DNA from: Polyangiaceae bacterium
Lineage (GTDB): Bacteria; Myxococcota; Polyangia; Polyangiales; Polyangiaceae
Assembly: GCA_025936205.1 (NCBI GenBank)
Contig: JAICTU010000567.1
Location: 1-5,435, forward strand
DNA: 5,435 nt
Direction: 5' to 3'
Shown here: positions 1 to 5,435 of the stretch, piece by piece
Numbering within the stretch: position 1 is the stretch's first letter
Layout: each line of letters begins with the position of its first letter
Position numbers and translations under genes: made by a program
The notes under the pieces: generated by a model
Seen by the model: the letters and a program-made list of their open reading frames with translations, nothing else
Database searches by the model: none
Told to the model about the DNA's origin: nothing

Positions 1-147
1 CTGCTCGAGCGAATTTTTCACTTCCTGGGCGTCAACGCCCAGCGCTCCAATCTGCACCGCGAGCGCCACCGGGGTCGACTTGCCCTCGGGCTCGACCTGG
101 TCGGTCTGCCCGGGCGCCTGGCTTAAGGGATCACCTATGATGCAGCG
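1..147 (-). other. Possible partial gene of unknown function, running off the left edge
   Basis: This minus-strand frame has no stop from position 147 to the window edge, in the same frame as the SRAP gene but after its TAG stop. About two thirds of its codons begin with a purine and most end in G or C, as expected of coding DNA. The best plus-strand alternative, the frame ending at 124-126, does much worse on first-position purines. The translation is acidic and Gln/Glu-rich, then more hydrophobic and alanine-rich. No ATG or TTG start is visible. The only canonical in-frame start is GTG at 69-67, with a weak purine-rich stretch upstream, so any gene here would begin at 69 or use a rare start such as the ATA at 138-136. 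I do not recognise a family. It could equally be noncoding GC-rich sequence with a chance open frame. Confidence 0.3.
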
Positions 148-867
148 CTAAAACAGTCCGAGTTGCTGGACGGGCGCGATCGCCCCGGGGCCTTCCACCC
201 GGATGTCGTTGCCACGGGCGTCGGCTTCATAAACGGCCAAGGCCGAGGCCGGCGCCCTCACCGCCGCGAGCGCGCGTGCCCCGGACGCGCCCGGATCCAG
301 CCACAGGTCGTACAAAGCCGGGTCGATGCACAGCGGCATGCGATCGTGGATGGGACGGACCGCGTCGTTGGCAGCGACGGTCACGATTGCGAAGGATTGC
401 ACCTGCTCGCCTTCCGGCGAGGTCCAGCGATCCCAGAGCCCCGCAAACGCGAACAAGGCTTGTCCGTAGTGAAACTGGAAGGCCCGCCGCTGTCCGCGCG
501 GCCCGTTGAACTCTCGCCAGCCGGTGGCCGGCACCAGACAACGCCGCGACTCGAAGCTGCCGGACCAGAACGGCTTGCGCTCGATCTCCTCTGAACGCGC
601 ATTGAACGAGGCCGGCAGGGCATTCAGCGGCCGGGACCAGTGCGAGGGGATCATCCACCAGCGGGCCAACGCGACTTGGCGGCCTGCCTGCGCTGTCTCG
701 AATACGATCGGCGGCTCGTAGCCAGGCGCCCAGGTCGGCGCGATATTGTAGCGCGGGCTCAGCTCGAACTCCGGGGTGCGGGGTGGCCTCGCGAGTGGAG
801 CGTCGACGTGGAACAGCAGCTTGAGCTGGCTGAATTCAGCCGGCGCGAGCGAGTAGCGACCGCACAT
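148..867 (-). CDS. SOS response-associated peptidase (SRAP) family protein, YedK/HMCES-like
   Basis: A 239-residue SRAP-domain protein. Members of this family form a stable thiazolidine crosslink between the N-terminal cysteine and abasic sites in single-stranded DNA, shielding the lesion from error-prone processing. They act in the cytoplasm on DNA. The start is ATG at 867-865, not the upstream ATG at 903, because the family needs Cys at position 2 exposed by Met removal and the protein then opens MCGRY. Visible motifs are Cys2, RYNIAPT at 39-45, the NARSE stretch at 89-93, Glu119 in CLVPATGWREF, and His174 in IHDRMP. From recalled family knowledge, E. coli YedK uses Cys2, Asn75, Arg77, Glu105 and His160. 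Here Asn89, Arg91, Glu119 and His174 are each shifted by 14, so the active-site spacing is intact. The usual GFYEW motif reads GWREF, with Glu kept. A weak GGAAG lies just upstream of the start. No CTGT-N8-ACAG type LexA box is visible in the 113 bp upstream. Confidence 0.95.
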   Translation of the reverse strand: MCGRYSLAPAEFSQLKLLFHVDAPLARPPRTPEFELSPRYNIAPTWAPGYEPPIVFETAQAGRQVALARWWMIPSHWSRPLNALPASFNARSEEIERKPFWSGSFESRRCLVPATGWREFNGPRGQRRAFQFHYGQALFAFAGLWDRWTSPEGEQVQSFAIVTVAANDAVRPIHDRMPLCIDPALYDLWLDPGASGARALAAVRAPASALAVYEADARGNDIRVEGPGAIAPVQQLGLF

Positions 868-910
868 CGCTTCCGGTGTACCGCCGCGACTCGCAGGGGA
901 CAAGGGCGGT

Positions 911-929
911 GCGACCAGCTGCGGGTCGC
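911..929. promoter_or_regulatory. Short inverted repeat in the divergent intergenic region, possible operator
   Basis: GCGACC at 911-916 and GGTCGC at 924-929 are perfect 6-bp inverted arms around a 7-base spacer. The dyad lies between the start codons of the two divergent genes (867 minus, 981 plus). A smaller dyad, CGGT-GT-ACCG, lies at 874-883 just upstream of the SRAP start. The positions suit a regulator or a small hairpin, but six-base arms in GC-rich DNA can arise by chance and no known operator consensus is recognised. No good sigma70 promoter is visible on either strand. A weak minus-strand pair exists (TTGTCC, 17-base spacer, TACACC) that would place transcription close to the SRAP start. 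Confidence 0.25.
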
Positions 930-966
930 CGAACCCCGCCGGATCTGCTAGCTTGGGAGACCGGGC

Positions 967-972
967 AGGAGG
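967..972 (+). promoter_or_regulatory. Strong Shine-Dalgarno (AGGAGG) fixing a GTG start at 981
   Basis: AGGAGG is a perfect anti-16S match with an 8-base spacer to GTG at 981. The same frame is open upstream to an ATG at 876, but that start would overlap the divergent SRAP promoter region and would add an arginine-rich stretch that does not look like this family. The GTG is therefore the better start. Confidence 0.8.
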
Positions 973-980
973 CAGTTTTC

Positions 981-2078
981 GTGACGCTCAGCATCGAACA
1001 GGTTTCCCCAGCCGGCGCCGACCAGTGGCGCCGCGTCTGGAAGGCGTGTGAGCACGCGACGTTTTTCCATTCGATCGAGTGGGCGGAAGTCTGGGAAAGA
1101 TACAGCCGGGGCCAGATTCGCCCAGCGGCCAAGCTCGTCCGCTTCTCCGATGGGCGCGAAGCAATCCTGCCCCTGTGCTTCGAGAACAAGCTGAAGGGCT
1201 TGCTGGCTCGCTACGTCTGCTCGCCGGAGGCGACCTACGGGGGCTGGATCTCGGAACAGCCTCTGGTCACTGCCCATGCCGTGCTGCTCACGCAATGGCT
1301 GCTCGAGGCCGAAGGCAAGAATCTCGTCTGGCGTCTGAATCCGTATGATCCCCTGGCGCTGCAGGCGGCCATGATCTGCAATGTCGGCGGGCGCAAAGAC
1401 GTGACGCACGCCGTGCGCCTGAGCAACGACCCCGATGCGCTCTTCAAGGGCTTCAAGAAGGGCACGCGCGAAGACATCCGCAAGGCGCAGAAGAAGGGTT
1501 GCATCGAGGTCTCACCCGCGCAGAGCGAAGCGGAGTGGAAGGCGTACTATCGGGTCTACCTGGACTCGCTCGCGCGCTGGGGGCACGGCCCCGACGAAGG
1601 CTACCGTTGGGAGCTGTTCGATCAGCTGCGCAGGCTCGACTCGCCCTACGTTCGGCTCTGGATCGCGCGCTACGACGGACAAGTGGTGAGCGGAGAGCTG
1701 TCCTTCTATTCGCAGCGGCACTCCGTGTCCTGGCACGCGGCGACGCTGAAGGACTATCTGCGTTCCGGCGTCGGCAAGTATCAGAGCTTCGAGATCCTCA
1801 AAGACTGCTGCGCGCGCGGCTTTCAATGGCTCGACTTCAACCCCAGCGCAGGCCTCGGCGGCGTTCAGGAGCTGAAGGAGAGCTTCCGCGCGGAGCCGCT
1901 GCCGGCGCCCCTGGTCTACGTCGATACGGCGCTCAAGCGCGTGATCCGCAGATGCGCCACGGCGCTCAACGTGCAGAGCGCGAAGCTCTCGGTGGAGCGC
2001 CTCGACGCGGAGATCCCCGGTCAAGTCGCGGGCCAGCCTCCGCCCGTGAGCGAACCAGGCTCCATCTCCCCCGCCTGA
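981..2078 (+). CDS. FemAB/BioF2-like GNAT-fold acyltransferase
   Basis: A 365-residue protein of the FemAB-like, Acetyltransf_6 (BioF2-like) type. Relatives include Fem peptidoglycan bridge aminoacyltransferases and the FemAB-like proteins of exopolysaccharide loci. They transfer an acyl or aminoacyl group and are normally cytoplasmic. Residues 1-150 look like a first GNAT-like half, with FFHSIEWAEVW near 28-38 and a GREAILPLCFENKLKG stretch. The second half carries GTREDIRKAQKKG at 161-173, typical of the family, then LRSGVGKYQSFEILKDCC at 260-277 and LDFNPSAGLGGVQELKESF at 284-302, matching the usual pattern of a short strand, a glycine-rich turn and a Lys/Phe end. The tail (about residues 339-365) is proline- and serine-rich and probably disordered. 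No signal peptide or membrane segment is seen. The exact substrate cannot be read from sequence. No exosortase or glycan-synthesis genes are visible nearby, so an envelope role is inferred from family alone. Confidence 0.85.
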   Translation: MTLSIEQVSPAGADQWRRVWKACEHATFFHSIEWAEVWERYSRGQIRPAAKLVRFSDGREAILPLCFENKLKGLLARYVCSPEATYGGWISEQPLVTAHAVLLTQWLLEAEGKNLVWRLNPYDPLALQAAMICNVGGRKDVTHAVRLSNDPDALFKGFKKGTREDIRKAQKKGCIEVSPAQSEAEWKAYYRVYLDSLARWGHGPDEGYRWELFDQLRRLDSPYVRLWIARYDGQVVSGELSFYSQRHSVSWHAATLKDYLRSGVGKYQSFEILKDCCARGFQWLDFNPSAGLGGVQELKESFRAEPLPAPLVYVDTALKRVIRRCATALNVQSAKLSVERLDAEIPGQVAGQPPPVSEPGSISPA

Positions 2079-2225
2079 GAGGTAGTGCCTTTCGGGCGCT
2101 CTGCCCGCTGCCCCTCGTTCCGTTTCGGTGCACGCCGCGCCGACCTGGCGGAAAGCACCTGGGGGTAGCGGGCGCGCTTGCTCGAAGCATGCGATGCTGA
2201 TCAAGAGAGGACGCGGCGCGCGCCG
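2079..2225. other. 147-bp intergenic spacer with a small dyad before the phosphoesterase start
   Basis: There is no convincing ORF and no hairpin followed by a T-run, so I cannot support a terminator for the acyltransferase gene. A perfect short dyad AGCAT-GCG-ATGCT lies at 2186-2198. It is followed by the purine-rich AGAGAGGA at 2204-2211, the best ribosome-binding candidate for the GTG at 2226 although its 14-base spacing is long. No clear -35/-10 pair is seen. Confidence 0.4.
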
Positions 2226-3644
2226 GTGTCGATCACTTCGTACAATCTGCTGGCCCTTTCCGACGTGCACCTCGGCAGCGAGCTCGTGCAACACGTGCGC
2301 CCGGGTCTGCCCCCCTGCTCGGCCACGAGCCTGCGACGCGACCGAGATCTCGCCGCGCTGCTCGATTGGTATGCCGAACGGCGCGTCGAGGGGCGCCCGT
2401 GGAAATTGATCATCGCCGGCGATTTCATCGACTTCACGGGCATGTGCGTCAGCCCGGCACACGAGATCACGACGGCGCCCACCAGCGAGGAGCTCGAGCA
2501 TGGGCTCGGGGGTGCCGCCGATCATGCGCTCGCGAAGCTGCGGCTGGTGATGCGGCAGCACGAGCTGGTCATGCAGGCGCTGGCGCGCTTCCTGCGCGCC
2601 GGGCATCGGCTGGTGGTCGTGCCGGGCAATCACGACGCAGACTGGCACTGGGCCAGCATGCAGGCCGAGTTCCAGCACGTGCTGTCGAGCGCGGGCGGCG
2701 TCTCTACCGATCAGATCGAGTTCTCGCCCTGGTTCTATTGCGAGGAGGGCGTCATCTACCTGGAGCACGGGCACCAGTACGACTCCTTCTGCAGCCACGA
2801 CCACGTGCTCTATCCGGTCTCGCCGAACGATCCGCGGCGCACCACCTTCTCGCTCTCCGACATCCTGGTGCGCTACGTCGTGCGCCCCACGCCGGGCATG
2901 ACCGAAGGCGGCCACGACAGCATGCAGGCGCTCGACTATGTGCGGTTCGCGCTCTCGCTGGGCGTTGGTGGCATGCTGGCGCTGGTCGGGCGCTTCTTGC
3001 GCGTGCTGGGCGCAGCCCTCACCCTCTGGCGCGAACACTGGAGCCACGCCACCGCCAGCGTTCGGCGCGAGCACGAGCGCATGCTGGAGCGCTGGTGCGA
3101 GGTGCGACAAGCCCGCGTCGAACGAGTGCTGGAGCTGGTGCGGCTGCAGCTACCGCCCCTCACCCGCAGCCTGGCCGGCATCGCCACCAGCTTGATGCTG
3201 GACTGGGTCCTGCTCGGAGTGTCCATTGCAGCTGCCGTCGCCGCGGTGGTCATCTGGCTGGACCATTGGCAAGCCGCGTCCCTCGCGGGGTCCGCGTTGG
3301 TCGCGAGCGTGGTCATTTTGCGACGCACCTGGCTGGTGCGACCAGGAGTCGAACCGAGCTCGAGCTTGCGCGAGCGCGCGGGACGGCTGGCGCAGTTGTT
3401 CCCGTCGGCCGTCGTGGTGATGGGCCACACGCACTTGCCTGAGATCCATAAGACCGCGGCCCAATCGCTGTACATCAACCTCGGCGCCTGGGCCGAGGAG
3501 GAGACGCCGGATGGCCGAGCGCCTGCTTTGCCGGCGACCCGCACGCATCTGGTGCTGACCCGCAATAGCCTGGGCCCCACCGCGCAGCTGCTGACTTGGG
3601 GCGACGGGGCACCGCGTCCTTTCGAGCCGCGGGCGGCCTCCTGA
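2226..3644 (+). CDS. Membrane-associated calcineurin-like metallophosphoesterase
   Basis: A 472-residue dinuclear-metal phosphoesterase, probably attached to the cytoplasmic membrane. Metal-ligand motifs appear in the classical order: DVH (Asp13, His15), GDF (Asp66), GNHD at 134-137, EHGH at 180-183 and GHTH at 400-403. The last two motifs are about 217 residues apart. That interval holds a hydrophobic stretch at roughly 241-267 interrupted by two arginines, a charged helical stretch at 268-318, and two strongly hydrophobic segments near 326-345 and 350-365 that look like a membrane hairpin. Calcineurin-like enzymes hydrolyse phosphomonoesters, diesters or pyrophosphates; LpxH is a membrane-surface example. 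The substrate here cannot be assigned, though a lipid-linked phosphate would fit the membrane parts. GTG at 2226 places the first strand (LLALSDVH) close to the N-terminus as usual. A longer form from TTG at 2178 is possible, adding 16 charged residues. The C-terminus is a short proline/alanine-rich tail. Confidence 0.88.
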   Translation: MSITSYNLLALSDVHLGSELVQHVRPGLPPCSATSLRRDRDLAALLDWYAERRVEGRPWKLIIAGDFIDFTGMCVSPAHEITTAPTSEELEHGLGGAADHALAKLRLVMRQHELVMQALARFLRAGHRLVVVPGNHDADWHWASMQAEFQHVLSSAGGVSTDQIEFSPWFYCEEGVIYLEHGHQYDSFCSHDHVLYPVSPNDPRRTTFSLSDILVRYVVRPTPGMTEGGHDSMQALDYVRFALSLGVGGMLALVGRFLRVLGAALTLWREHWSHATASVRREHERMLERWCEVRQARVERVLELVRLQLPPLTRSLAGIATSLMLDWVLLGVSIAAAVAAVVIWLDHWQAASLAGSALVASVVILRRTWLVRPGVEPSSSLRERAGRLAQLFPSAVVVMGHTHLPEIHKTAAQSLYINLGAWAEEETPDGRAPALPATRTHLVLTRNSLGPTAQLLTWGDGAPRPFEPRAAS

Positions 3645-3653
3645 CAATGTAGG

Positions 3654-3676
3654 CGCGGGTCCGCAGGACGCCCGCG
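3654..3676 (+). other. GC-rich hairpin after the phosphoesterase stop
   Basis: CGCGGG at 3654-3659 pairs with CCCGCG at 3671-3676, and TCC at 3660-3662 pairs with GGA at 3666-3668 around a GCA loop, leaving a two-base bulge at 3669-3670. It begins 10 bases after the TGA. No T-run follows (the next bases are GCGAAAACG), so it is not a classical intrinsic terminator. It could stabilise the 3' end of the transcript or be chance pairing in GC-rich DNA. Confidence 0.35.
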
Positions 3677-3737
3677 GCGAAAACGCGCCTGAGCCTCGCT
3701 GCGCGGGTCAGGGAGTCGCGCTATGCATTTCCAGCGT

Positions 3738-3743
3738 TATACT
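3738..3743 (+). promoter_or_regulatory. Possible -10 element (TATACT) upstream of the amidase
   Basis: TATACT matches the sigma70 -10 consensus at five of six bases. It lies in a locally AT-richer patch (about 3721-3757) that contrasts with the surrounding GC-rich DNA, 18 to 36 bases before the candidate amidase starts. No credible -35 hexamer is found 16 to 18 bases upstream and there is no TGn extension, so this is a weak call resting mainly on composition and position. Confidence 0.3.
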
Positions 3744-3778
3744 TTGAGCTAAACGGCCTCATGCCGGGAAGTGCTGTC

Positions 3779-5278
3779 ATGCAGGGTGAATACGCGCGCT
3801 TCGACGCACTCGACCTCGGGCGGCTGATCCGGGCTCGCGAGATCTCTCCGAGCGAGCTGGTCGAATGGGTCATCGAGTCCATCGAGGGTTTGAATCCCAG
3901 CCTCAATGCAGTGGTGTACCGCCTCGACGAGGATGCACGCCGCGCGGCAAAGGCGCCTCTGCCGCCGGGGCCGCTCGCGGGCGTGCCGATGCTGCTGAAG
4001 GATCTGCTCTCCAGCTACGCCGGCAAGCCTCTCACCTCAGGTAGCCGGCTCTACCAGCACTACATCGCCGACACCGACGCGGAGCTGGTGCGCCGCTACA
4101 AAGCGGGCGGGCTGATCATCGTCGCCAAGACCAACCTGTCCGAGTTCGGCATCATGCCGGTGACCGAGCCCGATCTGTTCGGCCCGTGCCGCAATCCCTG
4201 GGATCTGCGGCGCACGCCCGGAGGCTCCAGCGGTGGCGCAGCGGCCTCCGTCGCGGCAGGCATCGTCCCGGTGGCACACGGCGGCGACGGCGGCGGCTCG
4301 ATCCGCATCCCCGCGTCGTGCTGCGGCCTCTTCGGCCTCAAGCCGACGCGCGGCCGCAACCCGACCGGCCCCGACGCGAGCGAGCACTGGATGGGCTTCG
4401 CCGCCGAGCACGTGCTCACACGCAGCGTGCGCGACAGCGCCGCGATGCTCGACGTGAGCGCCGGGCCCGAGCCCACCTCACCCTACTGGGCGCCGCCTCC
4501 CGCGCGGCCCTTCCTCGAAGAAGTGGCACTCCCACCCGGTCGGCTGCGCATTGCCTTCACCAACAAACCGCACTTGCCGGGTCGGGTCCATCCCGATTGC
4601 GTCGCGGCCACGCTCGATGCGGCGCGGCTCTGCGAGAGCCTGGGCCATCACGTCGAGGAAGCGGGGCCGGAGATCAGCGCCGAGGAGTTCGCGTTCCACT
4701 TCTTCATGCTCGTGTGCGCGTCCGTGGCGGGCGGCATCCAGGAAGCCGAGCAGATGTTTCAGCGCGCGGTGGGCCCCAGCGACGTGGAGCTGCCGACCTG
4801 GCTCTCGGGATTGCTCGGCAAGCAATTCCAGGCCGGTGAGACCATCGTGTCGATCAACGCGCTGCAGGCCGCGGCGCGCAAGGTGCTGAGCTTCTACGAC
4901 AAGTACGACGTGCTGCTCACTCCGGTGCTGGGCGCGCCGCCGCTGATGCTCGGTGAGCTGCGCCCCAGAGGCGCCGAGCTGATCGCGCAACAGACGATCG
5001 CCCGCTTCAAGCTCGGACGCGCGCTGAAGTTCCGCCGCATCGTGGAAGCGACGGTGAGCCGCGTCTTTGAATTCGTGCCCTTCTCTCCGGTGGCGAATGC
5101 GACGGGACAACCCTCCATGAGTGTACCCCTCTACTGGAACCAGCAGGATCTCCCGATCGGCAGCATGTTCACCGCGCGGCTGGGCGATGAGGCGACGCTG
5201 CTGCGGCTGGCAGCGCAGCTCGAAGCCGCTCGCCCCTGGGCCCAGCGGCGCCCCCCGATCCGGGTCGGGCGCGAGTGA
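3779..5278 (+). CDS. Amidase-signature hydrolase, 6-aminohexanoate-cyclic-dimer hydrolase-like
   Basis: A 499-residue amidase-signature enzyme. The family hydrolyses carboxamide bonds using a Ser-cisSer-Lys triad, usually in the cytoplasm. Lys74 (in MLLKDL), cis-Ser150 (first Ser of GGSSGG) and nucleophile Ser174 (in [10 protein letters not shown]) are all present. The 24-residue gap between the two serines is the same as I recall for FAAH (Ser217 and Ser241). The [38 protein letters not shown] and C-terminal [17 protein letters not shown] regions resemble the NylA-type subgroup commonly annotated as 6-aminohexanoate-cyclic-dimer hydrolase or plain amidase. True nylon-oligomer activity is not implied, since most such homologues act on unknown amides. 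ATG at 3779 was preferred because the family typically starts just before a Y-x-x-x-DAL stretch and GGGAAG lies upstream; ATG at 3761 adds six residues. No signal peptide is evident. The stop overlaps the next gene in TGATG, so the two are probably co-translated. Confidence 0.93.
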   Translation: MQGEYARFDALDLGRLIRAREISPSELVEWVIESIEGLNPSLNAVVYRLDEDARRAAKAPLPPGPLAGVPMLLKDLLSSYAGKPLTSGSRLYQHYIADTDAELVRRYKAGGLIIVAKTNLSEFGIMPVTEPDLFGPCRNPWDLRRTPGGSSGGAAASVAAGIVPVAHGGDGGGSIRIPASCCGLFGLKPTRGRNPTGPDASEHWMGFAAEHVLTRSVRDSAAMLDVSAGPEPTSPYWAPPPARPFLEEVALPPGRLRIAFTNKPHLPGRVHPDCVAATLDAARLCESLGHHVEEAGPEISAEEFAFHFFMLVCASVAGGIQEAEQMFQRAVGPSDVELPTWLSGLLGKQFQAGETIVSINALQAAARKVLSFYDKYDVLLTPVLGAPPLMLGELRPRGAELIAQQTIARFKLGRALKFRRIVEATVSRVFEFVPFSPVANATGQPSMSVPLYWNQQDLPIGSMFTARLGDEATLLRLAAQLEAARPWAQRRPPIRVGRE

Positions 5279-5296
5279 TGCCAGGAGTGATGCCAG
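5273..5296 (+). repeat. Perfect 12-bp tandem duplication at the amidase/kinase junction
   Basis: GAGTGATGCCAG occurs twice, at 5273-5284 and 5285-5296, with no mismatch. Each copy contains a TGATG stop/start overlap. Because 12 is a multiple of three, both ATGs (5278 and 5290) are in frame with the kinase, while only the first TGA terminates the amidase. Confidence 0.9.
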
Positions 5297-5435
5297 CCGA
5301 GGCGCAGGTCCTGACGCTGGACCTGGGCACCTCCGGTGCCAAGGCGGCGGTCTTCGCCGCGAGCGGGCAGGCGCTCGCCACCGCCTTTCAACCCATGGGG
5401 CTGCAGCTCCTGCCCGGTGGGGGCGCCGAACAGGA
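5278..5435 (+). CDS. FGGY-family carbohydrate kinase, N-terminal fragment cut by the window edge
   Basis: Fifty-two codons are visible before the right edge. The protein has the FGGY phosphate-1 motif LDLGTSGAK at residues 14-22, followed by the usual VFAASGQALATAF strand-turn-strand region and, at the end, GGGAEQ, matching the G-x-A-E-Q-D region of xylulokinase-like enzymes. FGGY kinases phosphorylate sugars or polyols such as xylulose, ribulose, glycerol or gluconate with ATP in the cytoplasm. The specificity residues lie beyond the window, so the substrate is open. The start at 5278 overlaps the amidase stop by one base (TGATG), suggesting translational coupling. A second in-frame ATG at 5290 arises from the 12-bp duplication, and an AGGAG at 5283-5287 sits too close to it to be a normal ribosome-binding site. 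Confidence 0.85.
   Translation, partial: MPGVMPAEAQVLTLDLGTSGAKAAVFAASGQALATAFQPMGLQLLPGGGAEQ

Noticed and set aside
163..594. Plus-strand frame opposite the SRAP gene
   Set aside because: It is an Arg-rich shadow without motifs, and the minus-strand SRAP protein fully explains the region.
868..980. LexA/SOS box for the SRAP gene
   Set aside because: I looked for CTGT-N8-ACAG and found no match on either strand. Other clade-specific LexA sites cannot be excluded by eye.
1512..3110. A 532-codon open frame on the minus strand opposite the acyltransferase and phosphoesterase genes
   Set aside because: It lies antisense to two well-supported genes and the spacer between them. Its translation is His/Arg/Ala/Gln-rich with no recognisable domain. 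Long antisense frames are common in GC-rich DNA because stop codons are rare.
2366..3442. A 358-codon plus-strand frame overlapping the phosphoesterase
   Set aside because: It is an Arg/Ala-rich out-of-frame shadow of the phosphoesterase, which has every catalytic motif in the correct frame.
3654..3676. Rho-independent terminator after the phosphoesterase
   Set aside because: A stem is present but no T-run follows it, so it was recorded only as a hairpin.
4478..5110. A 210-codon minus-strand frame opposite the amidase
   Set aside because: It is antisense to a gene with an intact catalytic triad, and has no motif and a shadow-like composition.

Overview
The window is GC-rich throughout, with G or C favoured at third codon positions. 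It reads as ordinary chromosome of a high-GC bacterium, most likely a proteobacterium, but nothing here fixes a genus. Intergenic gaps are short (about 110 to 150 bp). I see no tRNA, rRNA, CRISPR array, transposase or prophage gene.

Layout from left to right. Positions 1-147 carry an open minus-strand frame running off the left edge, of unknown function and uncertain reality. Positions 148-867 (minus) encode an SRAP-family protein (YedK/HMCES type), which attaches covalently to abasic sites in single-stranded DNA; its active-site residues are all present. Positions 868-980 form a divergent intergenic region with a short dyad and a strong Shine-Dalgarno for the next gene. Positions 981-2078 (plus) encode a FemAB/BioF2-like GNAT-fold acyltransferase of the kind linked to envelope or exopolysaccharide work. 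Positions 2226-3644 (plus) encode a calcineurin-like metallophosphoesterase with all its metal motifs, split by a long insert that contains hydrophobic segments and probably anchors it to the inner membrane. Positions 3779-5278 (plus) encode an amidase-signature hydrolase resembling 6-aminohexanoate-cyclic-dimer hydrolases. At 5278 an FGGY-family carbohydrate kinase begins, overlapping the amidase stop, and runs off the right edge.

The four plus-strand genes are co-directional. Only amidase and kinase are clearly coupled, through a TGATG overlap. The acyltransferase and metallophosphoesterase may share an envelope role, but a gap of about 147 bp separates them and no shared pathway can be proved. 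The SRAP gene is a divergent neighbour with a DNA-damage role. I found no convincing new multi-gene system. The points most worth a second look are a perfect 12-bp tandem duplication exactly at the amidase/kinase stop-start junction, the membrane insert inside the phosphoesterase catalytic domain, and the dyad between the two divergent genes.
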